Shown piece after piece: positions 16,951-25,574 of a stretch of DNA of 64,000 nucleotides. The notes beneath the pieces are model-generated. The model worked only from the letters and a program-made list of their open reading frames with translations. It did not search any database and had not been told where the DNA came from. The stretch is taken from assembly GCF_012927265.1 (NCBI RefSeq), contig NZ_JABBGF010000005.1, positions 1 through 64,000 on the forward strand. The letters run 5' to 3'. Both the position numbers and the translations under genes were made by a program. Every line of letters starts with the position of its first letter. Position 1 is the stretch's first letter. This stretch comes from Chryseobacterium cheonjiense (GTDB taxonomy: Bacteria; Bacteroidota; Bacteroidia; Flavobacteriales; Weeksellaceae).

Positions 16951-17055
16951 TAGCCGCGATTGAGCGGCATGTTTGAGCTCTTTTTCTGTTTTCGGCGGCG
17001 GCAAAGCCGCCGCCGAAAACAGAAAAAAGCGAGTAGCGAAAGCGCGAAACAGCTC
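16951..17055 (+). ncRNA. Structured element with 22-bp hairpin, possible Flavo-1-like RNA
   Basis: Segment ACCCTAGCCGCGATTGAGCG, then a perfect 22-bp hairpin (16981-17002 pairing with 17006-17027, AAA loop, GC-rich centre GGCGGCGGC/GCCGCCGCC), then AGCGAGTAGCGAAAGCGCG and AAACAGCTCC. The flanking blocks resemble a conserved Bacteroidetes intergenic structure (TAGCC...GAGCGGC / GCGGATAGCG...AGCTCC) in which a hairpin of variable sequence is held between fixed ends. I think this is the Flavo-1 motif (Rfam) but cannot check it. It lies about 90 bases upstream of the C1 peptidase gene. Confidence 0.5.
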
Positions 17056-17142
17056 CAAAAAATTCAACCTTGCATTTAACCTTTAGAGCTGTAACAAATC
17101 TCTATTACCAACGACTATTCGTATAAATAATATTTTATAGTA

Positions 17143-18345
17143 ATGAAAAATTCAAAATTTGTATCATTACTTTTTGTTTTGTCTGCAGGAAGTATGATGT
17201 TTGCTCAGGATGACTTAATCAATAAGTTAAAAAACAATCAGTCTCAAAATGCCAATTTCCAGTTTACCACGCTGAAAGATGTGGGTGCGACTTCGGTAAA
17301 AAACCAGGGTTCTTCGGGAACGTGCTGGAGCTATTCGGGGAACTCTTTCCTGGAGTCTGAAATGCAGAGAATGGGTAAAAAGCCTGTTGATCTTGCAGAA
17401 ATCTTCACGGCAAGAAATTCTTACCATGACAAAGCAAAATTATATGTGCTGAACAACGGCGCAATAAGCTGGGGCGACGGCGGAGAGCTGCATGATGTCA
17501 TCAACATGTACAAAAAATACGGAGCTGTTCCACAGGACGTTTACACAGGGCTTAGACAGGGACAGACGCTAAATAATTTCTCTGAAATGCAGGGTAAACT
17601 GAAACCTGTTCTTGACAGTCTGGTTCAGGCCGGCGCTAAAGGAAAATTAACAGACAACTGGATGTCTTCCGTAGATGCAATTCTGGACCAATATCTGGGA
17701 AAAGTTCCCGCCAACTTTACCTACGAAGGAAAATCCTACACGCCACAGACTTTTGCGAAAGAAGTTGTAGGCATCAATCCGGAAGATTATGTTGAAATTT
17801 CTTCCTATAAAGATTATCCTTACTTCCAGAAATTTGTTGTTCCGATTCCGGACAACTGGAGCCATGACTCTGACTGGAATGTTCCGATGAAAGATCTAAC
17901 GGCAATTATTGACAATGCCGTAAATAAAGGATATTCCGTAGGTTGGGCAACCGATGTTTCCGAACCTTATTTTTCTTACAAAAACGGAGTGGCATATGTT
18001 CCGGATATGAATCTTGATCAGATCAATAATGAGAACAAAGGAACTTTATTCACTGAACCTAAAAAAGATAAAACGATTACGGAAGATATGCGCCAGCAGG
18101 CTTTAAACAACCTTTCTACAACTGACGATCACGGGATGCATATTGTAGGACTGGCAAAAGACCAGAGTGGAAAAGAATACTATATGGTAAAAAATTCCTG
18201 GGGTGTAACGAATGATTTCGAAGGATATATTTATGTAACGAGACCTTATGTAGAATACAAATCCACTGCAATTCTTATACACAAGGATGCTCTTCCGAAA
18301 AACATCAGAAAACAGCTGAAGCCTACCAAAAATATAGGTTTGTAA
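17143..18345 (+). CDS. C1-family peptidase (bleomycin hydrolase / aminopeptidase C-like), secreted
   Basis: 400 residues with an N-terminal signal peptide (1-21, ending MMFAQ). The papain-fold catalytic residues are all seen: oxyanion Gln55 in VKNQGSSGTCW, nucleophile Cys61, His333 in DDHGMHIVGLAKD and Asn351 in VKNSWG. The order and wide spacing fit the PepC/BLH group rather than papain. Intracellular PepC has no signal peptide, so this is an exported peptidase, common in Chryseobacterium. It stands alone, ended by a terminator; an ncRNA-like element precedes it. Confidence 0.92.
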   Translation: MKNSKFVSLLFVLSAGSMMFAQDDLINKLKNNQSQNANFQFTTLKDVGATSVKNQGSSGTCWSYSGNSFLESEMQRMGKKPVDLAEIFTARNSYHDKAKLYVLNNGAISWGDGGELHDVINMYKKYGAVPQDVYTGLRQGQTLNNFSEMQGKLKPVLDSLVQAGAKGKLTDNWMSSVDAILDQYLGKVPANFTYEGKSYTPQTFAKEVVGINPEDYVEISSYKDYPYFQKFVVPIPDNWSHDSDWNVPMKDLTAIIDNAVNKGYSVGWATDVSEPYFSYKNGVAYVPDMNLDQINNENKGTLFTEPKKDKTITEDMRQQALNNLSTTDDHGMHIVGLAKDQSGKEYYMVKNSWGVTNDFEGYIYVTRPYVEYKSTAILIHKDALPKNIRKQLKPTKNIGL

Positions 18346-18396
18346 ACGATCACGTTGTCAGAATTAATCTGACATTTTAGATATTTAAATCTGTTA

Positions 18397-18430
18397 AAAA
18401 ACCACTTTCCGTTTTCCGGAAAGTGGTTTT
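18397..18430 (+). terminator. Terminator of the C1 peptidase gene
   Basis: AAAACCACTTTCCG paired with CGGAAAGTGGTTTT across a 5-base loop, 50 bases after the stop codon. Confidence 0.85.
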
Positions 18431-18440
18431 GCTTTTGAAA

Positions 18441-18473
18441 AAAACCGCCTTTGAAATATCCTCAGGCGGTTTT
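18441..18473 (-). terminator. Terminator of the Old Yellow Enzyme gene
   Basis: AAAACCGCCT paired with AGGCGGTTTT and, on the minus strand, a following T run. It is convergent with the terminator at 18397, insulating the two genes. Between it and 18618 I see only AT-rich sequence without a supported gene. Confidence 0.75.
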
Positions 18474-18617
18474 GGAAAAAAATTTAAATAGGTAATCAAG
18501 ATATGGTAAAATCATCAACAGTGAATTTTACTTCGTCAGTGAATAGCAATTGCCCGTTTAGAAAAGTTGTAAAAATCAAACAGGCAGCGAAGCAGACCCA
18601 CTATTGATAATTAAACT

Positions 18618-19679
18618 TTAGTATAATACACCGAGACTTTCTGCTGAAAAGTCAAGAAGTGCCTCGGTATTTTGTTCTTTTACTTTTTTAGCCCATTCCG
18701 GATCCTGAAGCAATGCACGTCCAACGGCAACCAAATCGAAATCTCCTCTTTCAAGTCTTTTCGTGAGTTCCGTTAAATCTGCTTTTTCCGTTCCCTGTCC
18801 TCCGAAAGCAGCCATAAAATCGCCTTCAAGACCTACAGAACCTACGGTAATGGTTGGCTGACCGGTAATTTTCTTCGCCCATCCCGCAAAGTTGAGGTCG
18901 GAGCCTTCAAATTCCGGTTCCCAGAATCGTCTTTGTGAACAGTGGAAAATGTCGACTCCCGCATCTTTTAAAGGCAACAGCCATTCTTCCATCTCTTCAG
19001 GAGTGTGGGCTAATTTTACCGAATAATCCTGCTGTTTCCATTGGGAAAGGCGAATGATAATCGTGAAATCTTCTCCCACTGCAGCTCTGATGGCTTTGAC
19101 AACATCCACCGCAAAACGGCTTCTTTCTTTAATGGTTTTTCCGCCGTATTCATCAGTTCGGGTATTGGTACCGTCCCAGAAAAACTGGTCAATAAGATAA
19201 CCGTGAGCGCCGTGAATTTCAATCACGTCAAAACCGAGATCTTTAGCGGATTTTGCAGACGCTGCAAACTGAGCAATTGTGTCCTGAATATCTTCCAATG
19301 TCATGGTAGAGGCCTTTTCCATCTCCACAGCCGGATAATCCGGAGTGCTTCTGGTATCTCCAACATGCCAGATCTGAGGCCCCATTTTTCCGCCGTTTTC
19401 ATGTACGGCATCGATTACGTTTTTCCATCCGTTTAATGCTGCTGTTCCGTAGAAATCAGGGATATTCTGCATATTTTTTGAAGCCGGACGGTTGATTACC
19501 GTCCCTTCAGAAAGGATTAATCCCACTTCTGCAGCTGCTCTTCTGGCGTAGTAATCAGCGATCTGTTGTGTCGGTACTCCGTTGTCCGATTGTGCTCGTG
19601 TCATCGGAGCCATGACAATTCTATTTTTTAGTTCTAAATTTTTGTACTTGAAAGGTGTAAATAATGATTCTGTGCTCAT
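18618..19679 (-). CDS. Old Yellow Enzyme family NADH:flavin oxidoreductase / alkene reductase
   Basis: 353 residues forming the FMN-binding TIM barrel of the OYE family: LKNRIVMAPMTRAQSDNGVP near the start, GLILSEGTVI, the substrate/FMN region DVIEIHGAHGYLIDQFFWDG, GEDFTIIIRLSQW, and the phosphate-binding end RLERGDFDLVAVGRALLQDP. It reduces activated C=C bonds of enones, quinones or nitro compounds using NAD(P)H. Transcribed divergently from an HxlR regulator, with a GTTAC-N5-GTAAC palindrome in its promoter, so it is likely induced by electrophiles through that regulator. Confidence 0.92.
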   Translation of the reverse strand: MSTESLFTPFKYKNLELKNRIVMAPMTRAQSDNGVPTQQIADYYARRAAAEVGLILSEGTVINRPASKNMQNIPDFYGTAALNGWKNVIDAVHENGGKMGPQIWHVGDTRSTPDYPAVEMEKASTMTLEDIQDTIAQFAASAKSAKDLGFDVIEIHGAHGYLIDQFFWDGTNTRTDEYGGKTIKERSRFAVDVVKAIRAAVGEDFTIIIRLSQWKQQDYSVKLAHTPEEMEEWLLPLKDAGVDIFHCSQRRFWEPEFEGSDLNFAGWAKKITGQPTITVGSVGLEGDFMAAFGGQGTEKADLTELTKRLERGDFDLVAVGRALLQDPEWAKKVKEQNTEALLDFSAESLGVLY

Positions 19680-19702
19680 TTTAGATTTACTTTTTTATAA
19701 TT

Positions 19703-19799
19703 GTTACACAAAGTAACTAATAATAGTTCATATTTGTATCTTTCGACGAAAAAAAAGTAGTAACTTTGTGGTAACTGATGATGGTAACGTGGAGGTAAC
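19703..19799. promoter_or_regulatory. Operator region between OYE and hxlR-type genes
   Basis: A perfect palindrome GTTAC-ACAAA-GTAAC (19703-19717) lies near the OYE start. Further on are four direct GTAAC half-sites beginning at 19760, 19771, 19784 and 19795, i.e. spaced 11, 13 and 11 bases, close to one helical turn each. CACAAAGTAAC (19707-19717) and GTAACTTTGTG (19760-19770) are inverted copies of each other. This is the expected pattern for HxlR dimers binding cooperatively. Confidence 0.6.
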
Positions 19800-19869
19800 G
19801 ATAAGGTTGACTAAAGGCTAAGGTTGATGTCGAAGGCTTCGCTTGACAATATTAAAAGAATTGGTATAA

Positions 19870-20000
19870 TTAAAATCTTTGTACCCTCTTATAAGTGAAA
19901 TCGAAGATTCAACGTAGTCAAACGGCTTTGTGAAACTTAAAACAGTTAGTATAAAAAAAATCTTTGTGAACTTCGTGTTCAACAAAGACAAACAAAATTA
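19870..20000 (-). repeat. Dispersed 'CACAAAGCCGTT...TTATAAGAGG...ACAAAGATTT' repeat
   Basis: The reverse complement reads AAGTTTCACAAAGCCGTT, then ACTTATAAGAGG and ACAAAGATTT, and also GAACACGAAGTTCACAAAGA. The same blocks appear in direct orientation at 41200-41430, twice. It fills most of the space upstream of the HxlR gene. Confidence 0.65.
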
Positions 20001-20013
20001 GAAATAAACCTTT

Positions 20014-20403
20014 ATGAAAAAGAACGAATTAATGCAATACAGCTGTCCTCTCGGTAAAGCTATGTCGGCTTTGGGAAGCAAATGGAAACCGATTATTGTT
20101 CTGGTAATAAAAGACCGTAAACTGCGGTTTGGGGAACTTGCGGTGCGCATTAATGTTATTTCCAGAAAAGTGCTTACCGACCAGCTTCGGGAAATGGAAT
20201 CCGATGGACTGGTAATTCGTGAAGAGTTTAAAGAAATTCCGCCGAGGGTTGAATATTCTTTGACAGAGAAAGGTTTGGCATTGCTTCCTATTTTGTACCA
20301 ACTTGAGGAATGGGAAACAAAATACCATGTGTACGATCCGGAAAAAGAGAAGGATTGTAAAATGATTTTGGAAGGAAAAAAGGTGCAGAAGAGTGTTATG
20401 TAA
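20014..20403 (+). CDS. HxlR-family transcriptional regulator
   Basis: 129 residues. The family signature is complete: N-terminal CPLGKAMSALGSKWKPIIV with the sensing Cys (residue 11 in YSCPLG), recognition helix VISRKVLTDQLREMESDGLV and wing PPRVEYSLTEKG. Many HxlR proteins sense quinones, aldehydes or other electrophiles through the N-terminal Cys. It is divergent from the OYE reductase gene, whose promoter carries GTAAC repeats, so it probably controls that enzyme. Confidence 0.92.
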   Translation: MKKNELMQYSCPLGKAMSALGSKWKPIIVLVIKDRKLRFGELAVRINVISRKVLTDQLREMESDGLVIREEFKEIPPRVEYSLTEKGLALLPILYQLEEWETKYHVYDPEKEKDCKMILEGKKVQKSVM

Positions 20404-20417
20404 TTGATAGTGTTTTA

Positions 20418-21491
20418 TTATTTATTAAATTTTCTTTTTAATCTTCTGAAAATTTCGGGTAAATTAAATTTAAAGCTACCATACTCAAATTCTTGAATTG
20501 TTACTAAACCATCTAAGGTTTTTTCTTCATTTTTTAAATTTGATTCAATGTAAATTTGCTTTTGAAAATTGCTGAACTTTAGACTTTCAATAGTAGTATT
20601 TTTAGATTCAATTATTGAATGTGCCAAAATTAATTGTGATTTTAAATGGTAAATATTTGATAATAGTTGTTGAATACTAACATCATTATAATCTTTTGTT
20701 ATAATTTCTAAATTTTGAAGATCTGGAAGAGAAAGATAAAAATCTAATAAATCCCGTATATTCGATAATGCTTCATTTGAGTTTTTTGGTTTTACAGTAA
20801 ACAGTGTGTCACCATTTCTTGATTCTAACGCAGAAGATATTTCTATTCCATAATCTTCTAAAAATTTCGAAAAATAAATTAAATATTGCTCACACGCTTG
20901 ACGGATTTCTTGAGGAAATGAATATTTGTTGGCTATTGAATTTATATCTACAAGTGTAGGGTTTTCAAAAATATTTTTTACTTCTTTATCAATTACAGAT
21001 AAAAATCTTTCATATTCTTCATTGATATTTTGGTCAAAATTGAAATTACAAGAGATTTGGAAGCCGTGTTCTAAAAAGTTATTATCTTGTTTAAAATCGA
21101 CTGAAAAATCATGTGCCAATAATATTAACTTCAACTTTTCAGCGAATGTTATAATATTATAAGGCTTATCCCATTTTACAAAATCTGGTATAAGTTGAAA
21201 AATTATTTTTCCTTCTATTTCGAACGATAAATAACTTAGTTCTTTATTAATCCAATTCAAATTAGCAAATTGCTCAAAATTTAGTGGTAGTGAAAAATCA
21301 CATATATCTTCTTTAAAAAAATCAGCTATATTGTATTTTTCTGAAACTTCAAATATTCTGTCATTGAAAAAAATAAGAAATTCACTATTTGGTTCACCTA
21401 CATTATCATCGGCCTCACCTATTTCAATGTTATCTAGGTAAGCAACATAGTCATAAATTCTATTATCAACTTTCTCAAACTTTAAATTCAT
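20418..21491 (-). CDS. Hypothetical protein, 357 residues
   Basis: A long, acidic, Asn/Phe/Ile-rich cytoplasmic protein without signal peptide or membrane segment. I recognise no family. The N-terminal half looks alternating strand/helix; residues about 255-300 (LLSNIYHLKSQLILAHSIIE, SKNTTIESLKFSNFQKQIYI) form a probable coiled coil, and the C-terminus is basic (IFRRLKRKFNK). It is more AT-rich than its neighbours and stands alone between an HxlR gene and a housekeeping gene, which suggests recent acquisition. Confidence 0.75.
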   Translation of the reverse strand: MNLKFEKVDNRIYDYVAYLDNIEIGEADDNVGEPNSEFLIFFNDRIFEVSEKYNIADFFKEDICDFSLPLNFEQFANLNWINKELSYLSFEIEGKIIFQLIPDFVKWDKPYNIITFAEKLKLILLAHDFSVDFKQDNNFLEHGFQISCNFNFDQNINEEYERFLSVIDKEVKNIFENPTLVDINSIANKYSFPQEIRQACEQYLIYFSKFLEDYGIEISSALESRNGDTLFTVKPKNSNEALSNIRDLLDFYLSLPDLQNLEIITKDYNDVSIQQLLSNIYHLKSQLILAHSIIESKNTTIESLKFSNFQKQIYIESNLKNEEKTLDGLVTIQEFEYGSFKFNLPEIFRRLKRKFNK

Positions 21492-21523
21492 GTTATCAAA
21501 TTTTCTTTACAATATAAACAAAA

Positions 21524-21548
21524 AAACCGCTCCCAAAAGAAGCGGTTT
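21524..21548 (-). terminator. Terminator of the E1 dehydrogenase gene
   Basis: AAACCGCT paired with AGCGGTTT, 9-base loop, A/T tails on both sides, 22 bases past the stop at 21571. Confidence 0.75.
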
Positions 21549-21570
21549 CAAAGTTTATGTAAAATCTCAA

Positions 21571-24003
21571 TTAAAATATCGCAGGATATTTCTGAGGATT
21601 TGTTTCGTTAAATAGAGCGTAGATTTTTTCTACCATATCGTCTGAAGATGGTTTAGAGAAATAATCTCCGTCACTTGCATACGCCGGTCTGTGATCGTTT
21701 GCAGAGATCGTCAACGGATCAGAATCCAGGAATCTGAAGGTTTTCTGTTTTTCTAAGATCTGCTGTAAAATAAACGCTGAAGTTCCGCCTTCCACATCTT
21801 CGTCGATCACCACCAATCGGTTGGTTTTCTTCACCGATTCAGCAATTTCGTGGGTTAAATCGAAAGGAATCAATGACTGAACGTCAATTACTTCCGCAGA
21901 AATTCCTAATTTTTCAAGCTCTTCTGCAGCTTCCATAACAATTCTCCAAGTAGAACCATAGGTAACAAGTGTCACGTCATTTCCTTCTTTGGTAACTTCA
22001 ATTTTTCCAACAGGAACTGTGAATTCACCTAAATTGTCAGGCTGCTTTTCCTTTAATCGGTATCCGTTCAGACATTCAACAATTACGGCCGGGTCATCGC
22101 TTTGAAGCATCGTATTGTAGAATCCGGCAGCTTTTGTAAGGTTTCTCGGAACCAACACTAAAATCCCTTTAGAAAGATTAAGAATTCCCGCCATCGGAGA
22201 ACCGGAATGCCAAACACCTTCGAGTCTGTGACCTCTTGTTCTTATGATTACCGGTGCTTTCTGACCTCCTTTGGTTCTGTACTGAACCGTAGCCAGATCA
22301 TCACTCATTCCCTGTAAACAATACAAAATATAGTCTAAATACTGGATTTCAGCAATCGGTCTCAAACCTCTCATCGCCATACCGATTCCCTGTCCAAGAA
22401 TTGTAGCTTCACGGATTCCCGTATCGGCAACACGAACATCGCCGTATTTTTCCTGCATTCCTTCCAACCCTTGGTTTACGTCACCGATATTTCCGGCATC
22501 TTCACCAAAAACCAATGTCTCAGGATATTTTTCAAAAATCTTATCAAAATTATTTCTTACCACTACTCTTCCGTCAACATCTTCAGAATTTTCAGAATAG
22601 ACTGGCTTGATTTCTTTTACATTTTCCGCTTTCCATTGAGACTGAGAATATAAATGAGAAGAGTAATTATCTTTTTCGACTTCAAAAATCTCATTGTATT
22701 TCTGCATCAGCTGATTTCTTTCTGCCGAATTTGTTCCTCTGGTTGCCAGTAAAGAACGTCTCACCAAATGGAAGACATCTTTCTTCGCTTTGGAAACCAG
22801 TTTATTGAACTGGCTGATATAGTTTTCAATTTCAGAATTTTGTCCTTTCAGGTTTTCAACGAAAGGCAATACCGAACTGATTAAATCCGTGATGGTCTTC
22901 TGATAGTTTTCCCAGGCATTTTTCTGTCCCGCTTTTACAGTCTTTTTGGCTTCTTCATCAATAGCATCCAGTTCTTCGGCGGTTGCAAGCACTTGCTCTT
23001 TTCCGTCAATTTCAATGGAATAATTAAGAATCCACTCTTTGAATTTCACCAAGCCGTCAAACTGGGATTCCCAGGCCAGACGGTCTTCATTTTTATATCT
23101 TTCGTGAGATCCCGACGTGGAGTGCCCCTGCGGCTGTGTAACTTCCACCACGTGTACTACCACCGGAATGCTTTCCATTCTTGCAAACTGCTCAGCTCGG
23201 GCGTAAGCATCCAATAGTGACGGATAATCCCAGGCTTTTACCTGAATAATTTCACATCCCTGGAATTCACCTTCTTTTCTCTGGAAACCACTCAGCATTT
23301 CAGCAATATCTGCTTTGGCTCTCTGCTTCATGGTAGGAACGGAAATTCCGTAGCCGTCGTCCCAGATTGAAACGATCATCGGCACCTGAAGCGCACAGGC
23401 GGCATTCAGCGTTTCCCAGAAGTGACCTTCTGCGGTAGAAGCATCACCGATGGTCCCGAAAGCGATTTCGTTCCCGTCTTTTGAGAATTTCTCGGAACCT
23501 TCAAATTTTACTGTCTTATATATTTTGGAAGCCTGTGCCAATCCTAATAATCTTGGCATCTGCCCTGCTGTAGGAGAAATATCGGATGAAATATTTTTCT
23601 GAGCCGTTAGATCTTTCCAACTTCCGTCTTCATTTAAGCTTCTTGTGGCAAAGTGGCCATTCATCTGTCGACCCGCTGAAGCAGGCTCTCTTTCAACACT
23701 GGTGTCTGCATACAGCTGAGCAAAAAAGCTTTCAACAGTTAATGCATCAACCGCCAGCGCAAAGGTCTGATCTCTATAATATCCCGAACGGAAGTCTCCA
23801 TATCTGAAAACTTTCGCCATTGCAAGCTGAGGAAGCTCTTTGCCATCCCCAAAAATACCAAATTTAGCTTTCCCTGTAAGAACTTCCCTCCTGCCCAGAT
23901 AAGACATTTCACGGGAAACCCTTCCTAACTTATAATCTTCAAGTATCTGATTTCTAAAGTCTTGAAAGGAAATTTGCTGTGTTTCAATATAGGTTGTCTG
24001 CAT
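21571..24003 (-). CDS. Fused E1 alpha/beta subunit of 2-oxoisovalerate-type (branched-chain 2-oxo acid) dehydrogenase
   Basis: 810 residues combining both E1 subunits. The alpha part (about 1-400) has the thiamine diphosphate motif IGDASTAEGHFWETLNA and the loop HSTSGSHERYK. The beta part (about 465-810) has ETLVFGEDAGNIGDVNQGLE, DTGIREATILGQGIGMAMRG, GGQKAPVIIRTRGHRLEGVW and EDVEGGTSAFILQQILE. The enzyme decarboxylates branched-chain 2-oxo acids and passes the acyl group to E2; in Flavobacteria it feeds synthesis of iso-branched fatty acids. The single-chain form is standard in this group. E2 and E3 are not in the window. Confidence 0.93.
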   Translation of the reverse strand: MQTTYIETQQISFQDFRNQILEDYKLGRVSREMSYLGRREVLTGKAKFGIFGDGKELPQLAMAKVFRYGDFRSGYYRDQTFALAVDALTVESFFAQLYADTSVEREPASAGRQMNGHFATRSLNEDGSWKDLTAQKNISSDISPTAGQMPRLLGLAQASKIYKTVKFEGSEKFSKDGNEIAFGTIGDASTAEGHFWETLNAACALQVPMIVSIWDDGYGISVPTMKQRAKADIAEMLSGFQRKEGEFQGCEIIQVKAWDYPSLLDAYARAEQFARMESIPVVVHVVEVTQPQGHSTSGSHERYKNEDRLAWESQFDGLVKFKEWILNYSIEIDGKEQVLATAEELDAIDEEAKKTVKAGQKNAWENYQKTITDLISSVLPFVENLKGQNSEIENYISQFNKLVSKAKKDVFHLVRRSLLATRGTNSAERNQLMQKYNEIFEVEKDNYSSHLYSQSQWKAENVKEIKPVYSENSEDVDGRVVVRNNFDKIFEKYPETLVFGEDAGNIGDVNQGLEGMQEKYGDVRVADTGIREATILGQGIGMAMRGLRPIAEIQYLDYILYCLQGMSDDLATVQYRTKGGQKAPVIIRTRGHRLEGVWHSGSPMAGILNLSKGILVLVPRNLTKAAGFYNTMLQSDDPAVIVECLNGYRLKEKQPDNLGEFTVPVGKIEVTKEGNDVTLVTYGSTWRIVMEAAEELEKLGISAEVIDVQSLIPFDLTHEIAESVKKTNRLVVIDEDVEGGTSAFILQQILEKQKTFRFLDSDPLTISANDHRPAYASDGDYFSKPSSDDMVEKIYALFNETNPQKYPAIF

Positions 24004-24140
24004 AGCCCGATAAAAAAATTTTAAATTCTTGAAGTATTTCGCTAATATACACTTTTTAAATTAATTTTAATTTTTAATAATCTTTTTTAAAAATTTGATA
24101 ATAAAAAAAATTGTATTTATATTGAAAAAAAATTGTAAAG

Positions 24141-24434
24141 ATGGAAAAGAAATCCACGCATATCCTGAATGCATCCAGCAATCTTTTAGGCTTTTCACTG
24201 GTCATCATCACCTCTTTAAAGATTACCAGGATCAGTCCTAGTACGTATTTGGACGAATTTGCGGGCGTGGCATGCCTGTTCTTTGCCTTCAGCTGCTTCT
24301 TTTCTTTTTTGGCAATAAGATCCCAGCATGAAAAGCGTATAAGCCGTTTTGAAACTATTGCGGATTATTTATTTTTAATCGCTTTATTTTGCATAGTATT
24401 AGCCGTTATTATTGTAACGATGAAAATAATTTAA
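24141..24434 (+). CDS. Small integral membrane protein, unknown function
   Basis: 97 residues with three hydrophobic segments at about 12-28, 40-58 and 74-95, separated by a charged loop (RSQHEKRISRFET). It has no recognised family; similar proteins are annotated as hypothetical in Chryseobacterium. It ends one base before the convergent polyprenyl synthase gene. Confidence 0.75.
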   Translation: MEKKSTHILNASSNLLGFSLVIITSLKITRISPSTYLDEFAGVACLFFAFSCFFSFLAIRSQHEKRISRFETIADYLFLIALFCIVLAVIIVTMKII

Positions 24435-24435
24435 T

Positions 24436-25413
24436 TTAAAATTTTCGCTCAATTACGTAATCCAGCATAATATGTAAAGATTTTCTGGCTTCAGAATCAG
24501 GAAATTCGTTGAGAATATTTTTAGCTTTCTGTTGAAAATCTTTCATCACAGAAATGGCATAATCCAGTCCGCCAGAACTTTTTACAAAACTGATCAGCTC
24601 TTTTACCCGTTTCTGATCATTGTTATGCCTCTTAATAGTATTGAAATAATACTTTTTATCCTTTTCGTCGGCGTTCCTTAGGGTAAATATTAAAGGCAAC
24701 GTCATCTTTTGCTCTTTAATATCAATTCCTACAGGTTTTCCGATTACGTTGGAACTCAGGTAATCAAACAGGTCATCTTTAATTTGAAAGGCCATTCCCG
24801 TAAAGGTTCCGAAATCCATCATTTTTTTAGCCAGTATTTCATCGGCGTCGTTTGAAAGCACGCCTATTTCACAGCAGGCTGCAATTAAAGTCGCGGTTTT
24901 CTGGCGGATGATTTCGTAATACACTTCTTCGGTAATATCCAGTTTCCTGGCTTTTTCCAGTTGCAGAAGTTCACCTTCCGACATTTCACGGATTGTTCTT
25001 GAAATAACGCCTAATAAATCGTAATCTTTATGGTCTGTTGATAATAAAACCGATTTGGATAAAAGATAATCTCCTACCAAAACGGCAATTTTATTTTTCC
25101 ACAAAGCATTGATTGAAAAGAAATTCCGGCGTTTAAAGCTTTCATCGACCACGTCATCATGAACCAGCGTTGCGGTATGAATGAGCTCAATCATAGAAGC
25201 GCCACGGTATGTTTTTTCATTAACGTTTCCAACAAGCTTGGCACAAAGAAAGACAAACATGGGGCGCATCTGCTTCCCTTTTGTAGTAACGATAAAACGC
25301 GTGACTTTATCTAATAAAGGTACTTTACTCTGCATGGATTCATAAAACTTCTGCTCGAAAAGTTTCATTTCCTCATTGATCGGTCGCTTGATTTCTTCTA
25401 CAGTGTTCGCCAC
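24436..25413 (-). CDS. Polyprenyl (all-trans) diphosphate synthase
   Basis: 325 residues with both Asp-rich motifs of trans-prenyl transferases: LVHDDVVDES (first, about residue 85) and FQIKDDLFDY (second, about residue 212), plus GKQMRPMFVFL and a conserved GxKxxxLPLI-like segment (KEQKMTLPLIFTL). It elongates farnesyl or geranylgeranyl diphosphate with isopentenyl diphosphate to make the side chain of menaquinone. No bulky residue pair typical of short-chain enzymes precedes the first motif, so a long-chain product (C30-C40) is likely. Stand-alone gene. Confidence 0.92.
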   Translation of the reverse strand: MANTVEEIKRPINEEMKLFEQKFYESMQSKVPLLDKVTRFIVTTKGKQMRPMFVFLCAKLVGNVNEKTYRGASMIELIHTATLVHDDVVDESFKRRNFFSINALWKNKIAVLVGDYLLSKSVLLSTDHKDYDLLGVISRTIREMSEGELLQLEKARKLDITEEVYYEIIRQKTATLIAACCEIGVLSNDADEILAKKMMDFGTFTGMAFQIKDDLFDYLSSNVIGKPVGIDIKEQKMTLPLIFTLRNADEKDKKYYFNTIKRHNNDQKRVKELISFVKSSGGLDYAISVMKDFQQKAKNILNEFPDSEARKSLHIMLDYVIERKF

Positions 25414-25574
25414 AATCTTTGATGATGGATAAATTATTAATTACCACAAAGATAATTTTTTTCAGGTAATTTTAAGAGAAATTAATAGGAATATCGGTTT
25501 TAGTTTTAACATCATAGACAATAATATTTACTTTTCCGATTTTTATTTTGCTTAAAAATTTTCCGAGCCAATAC

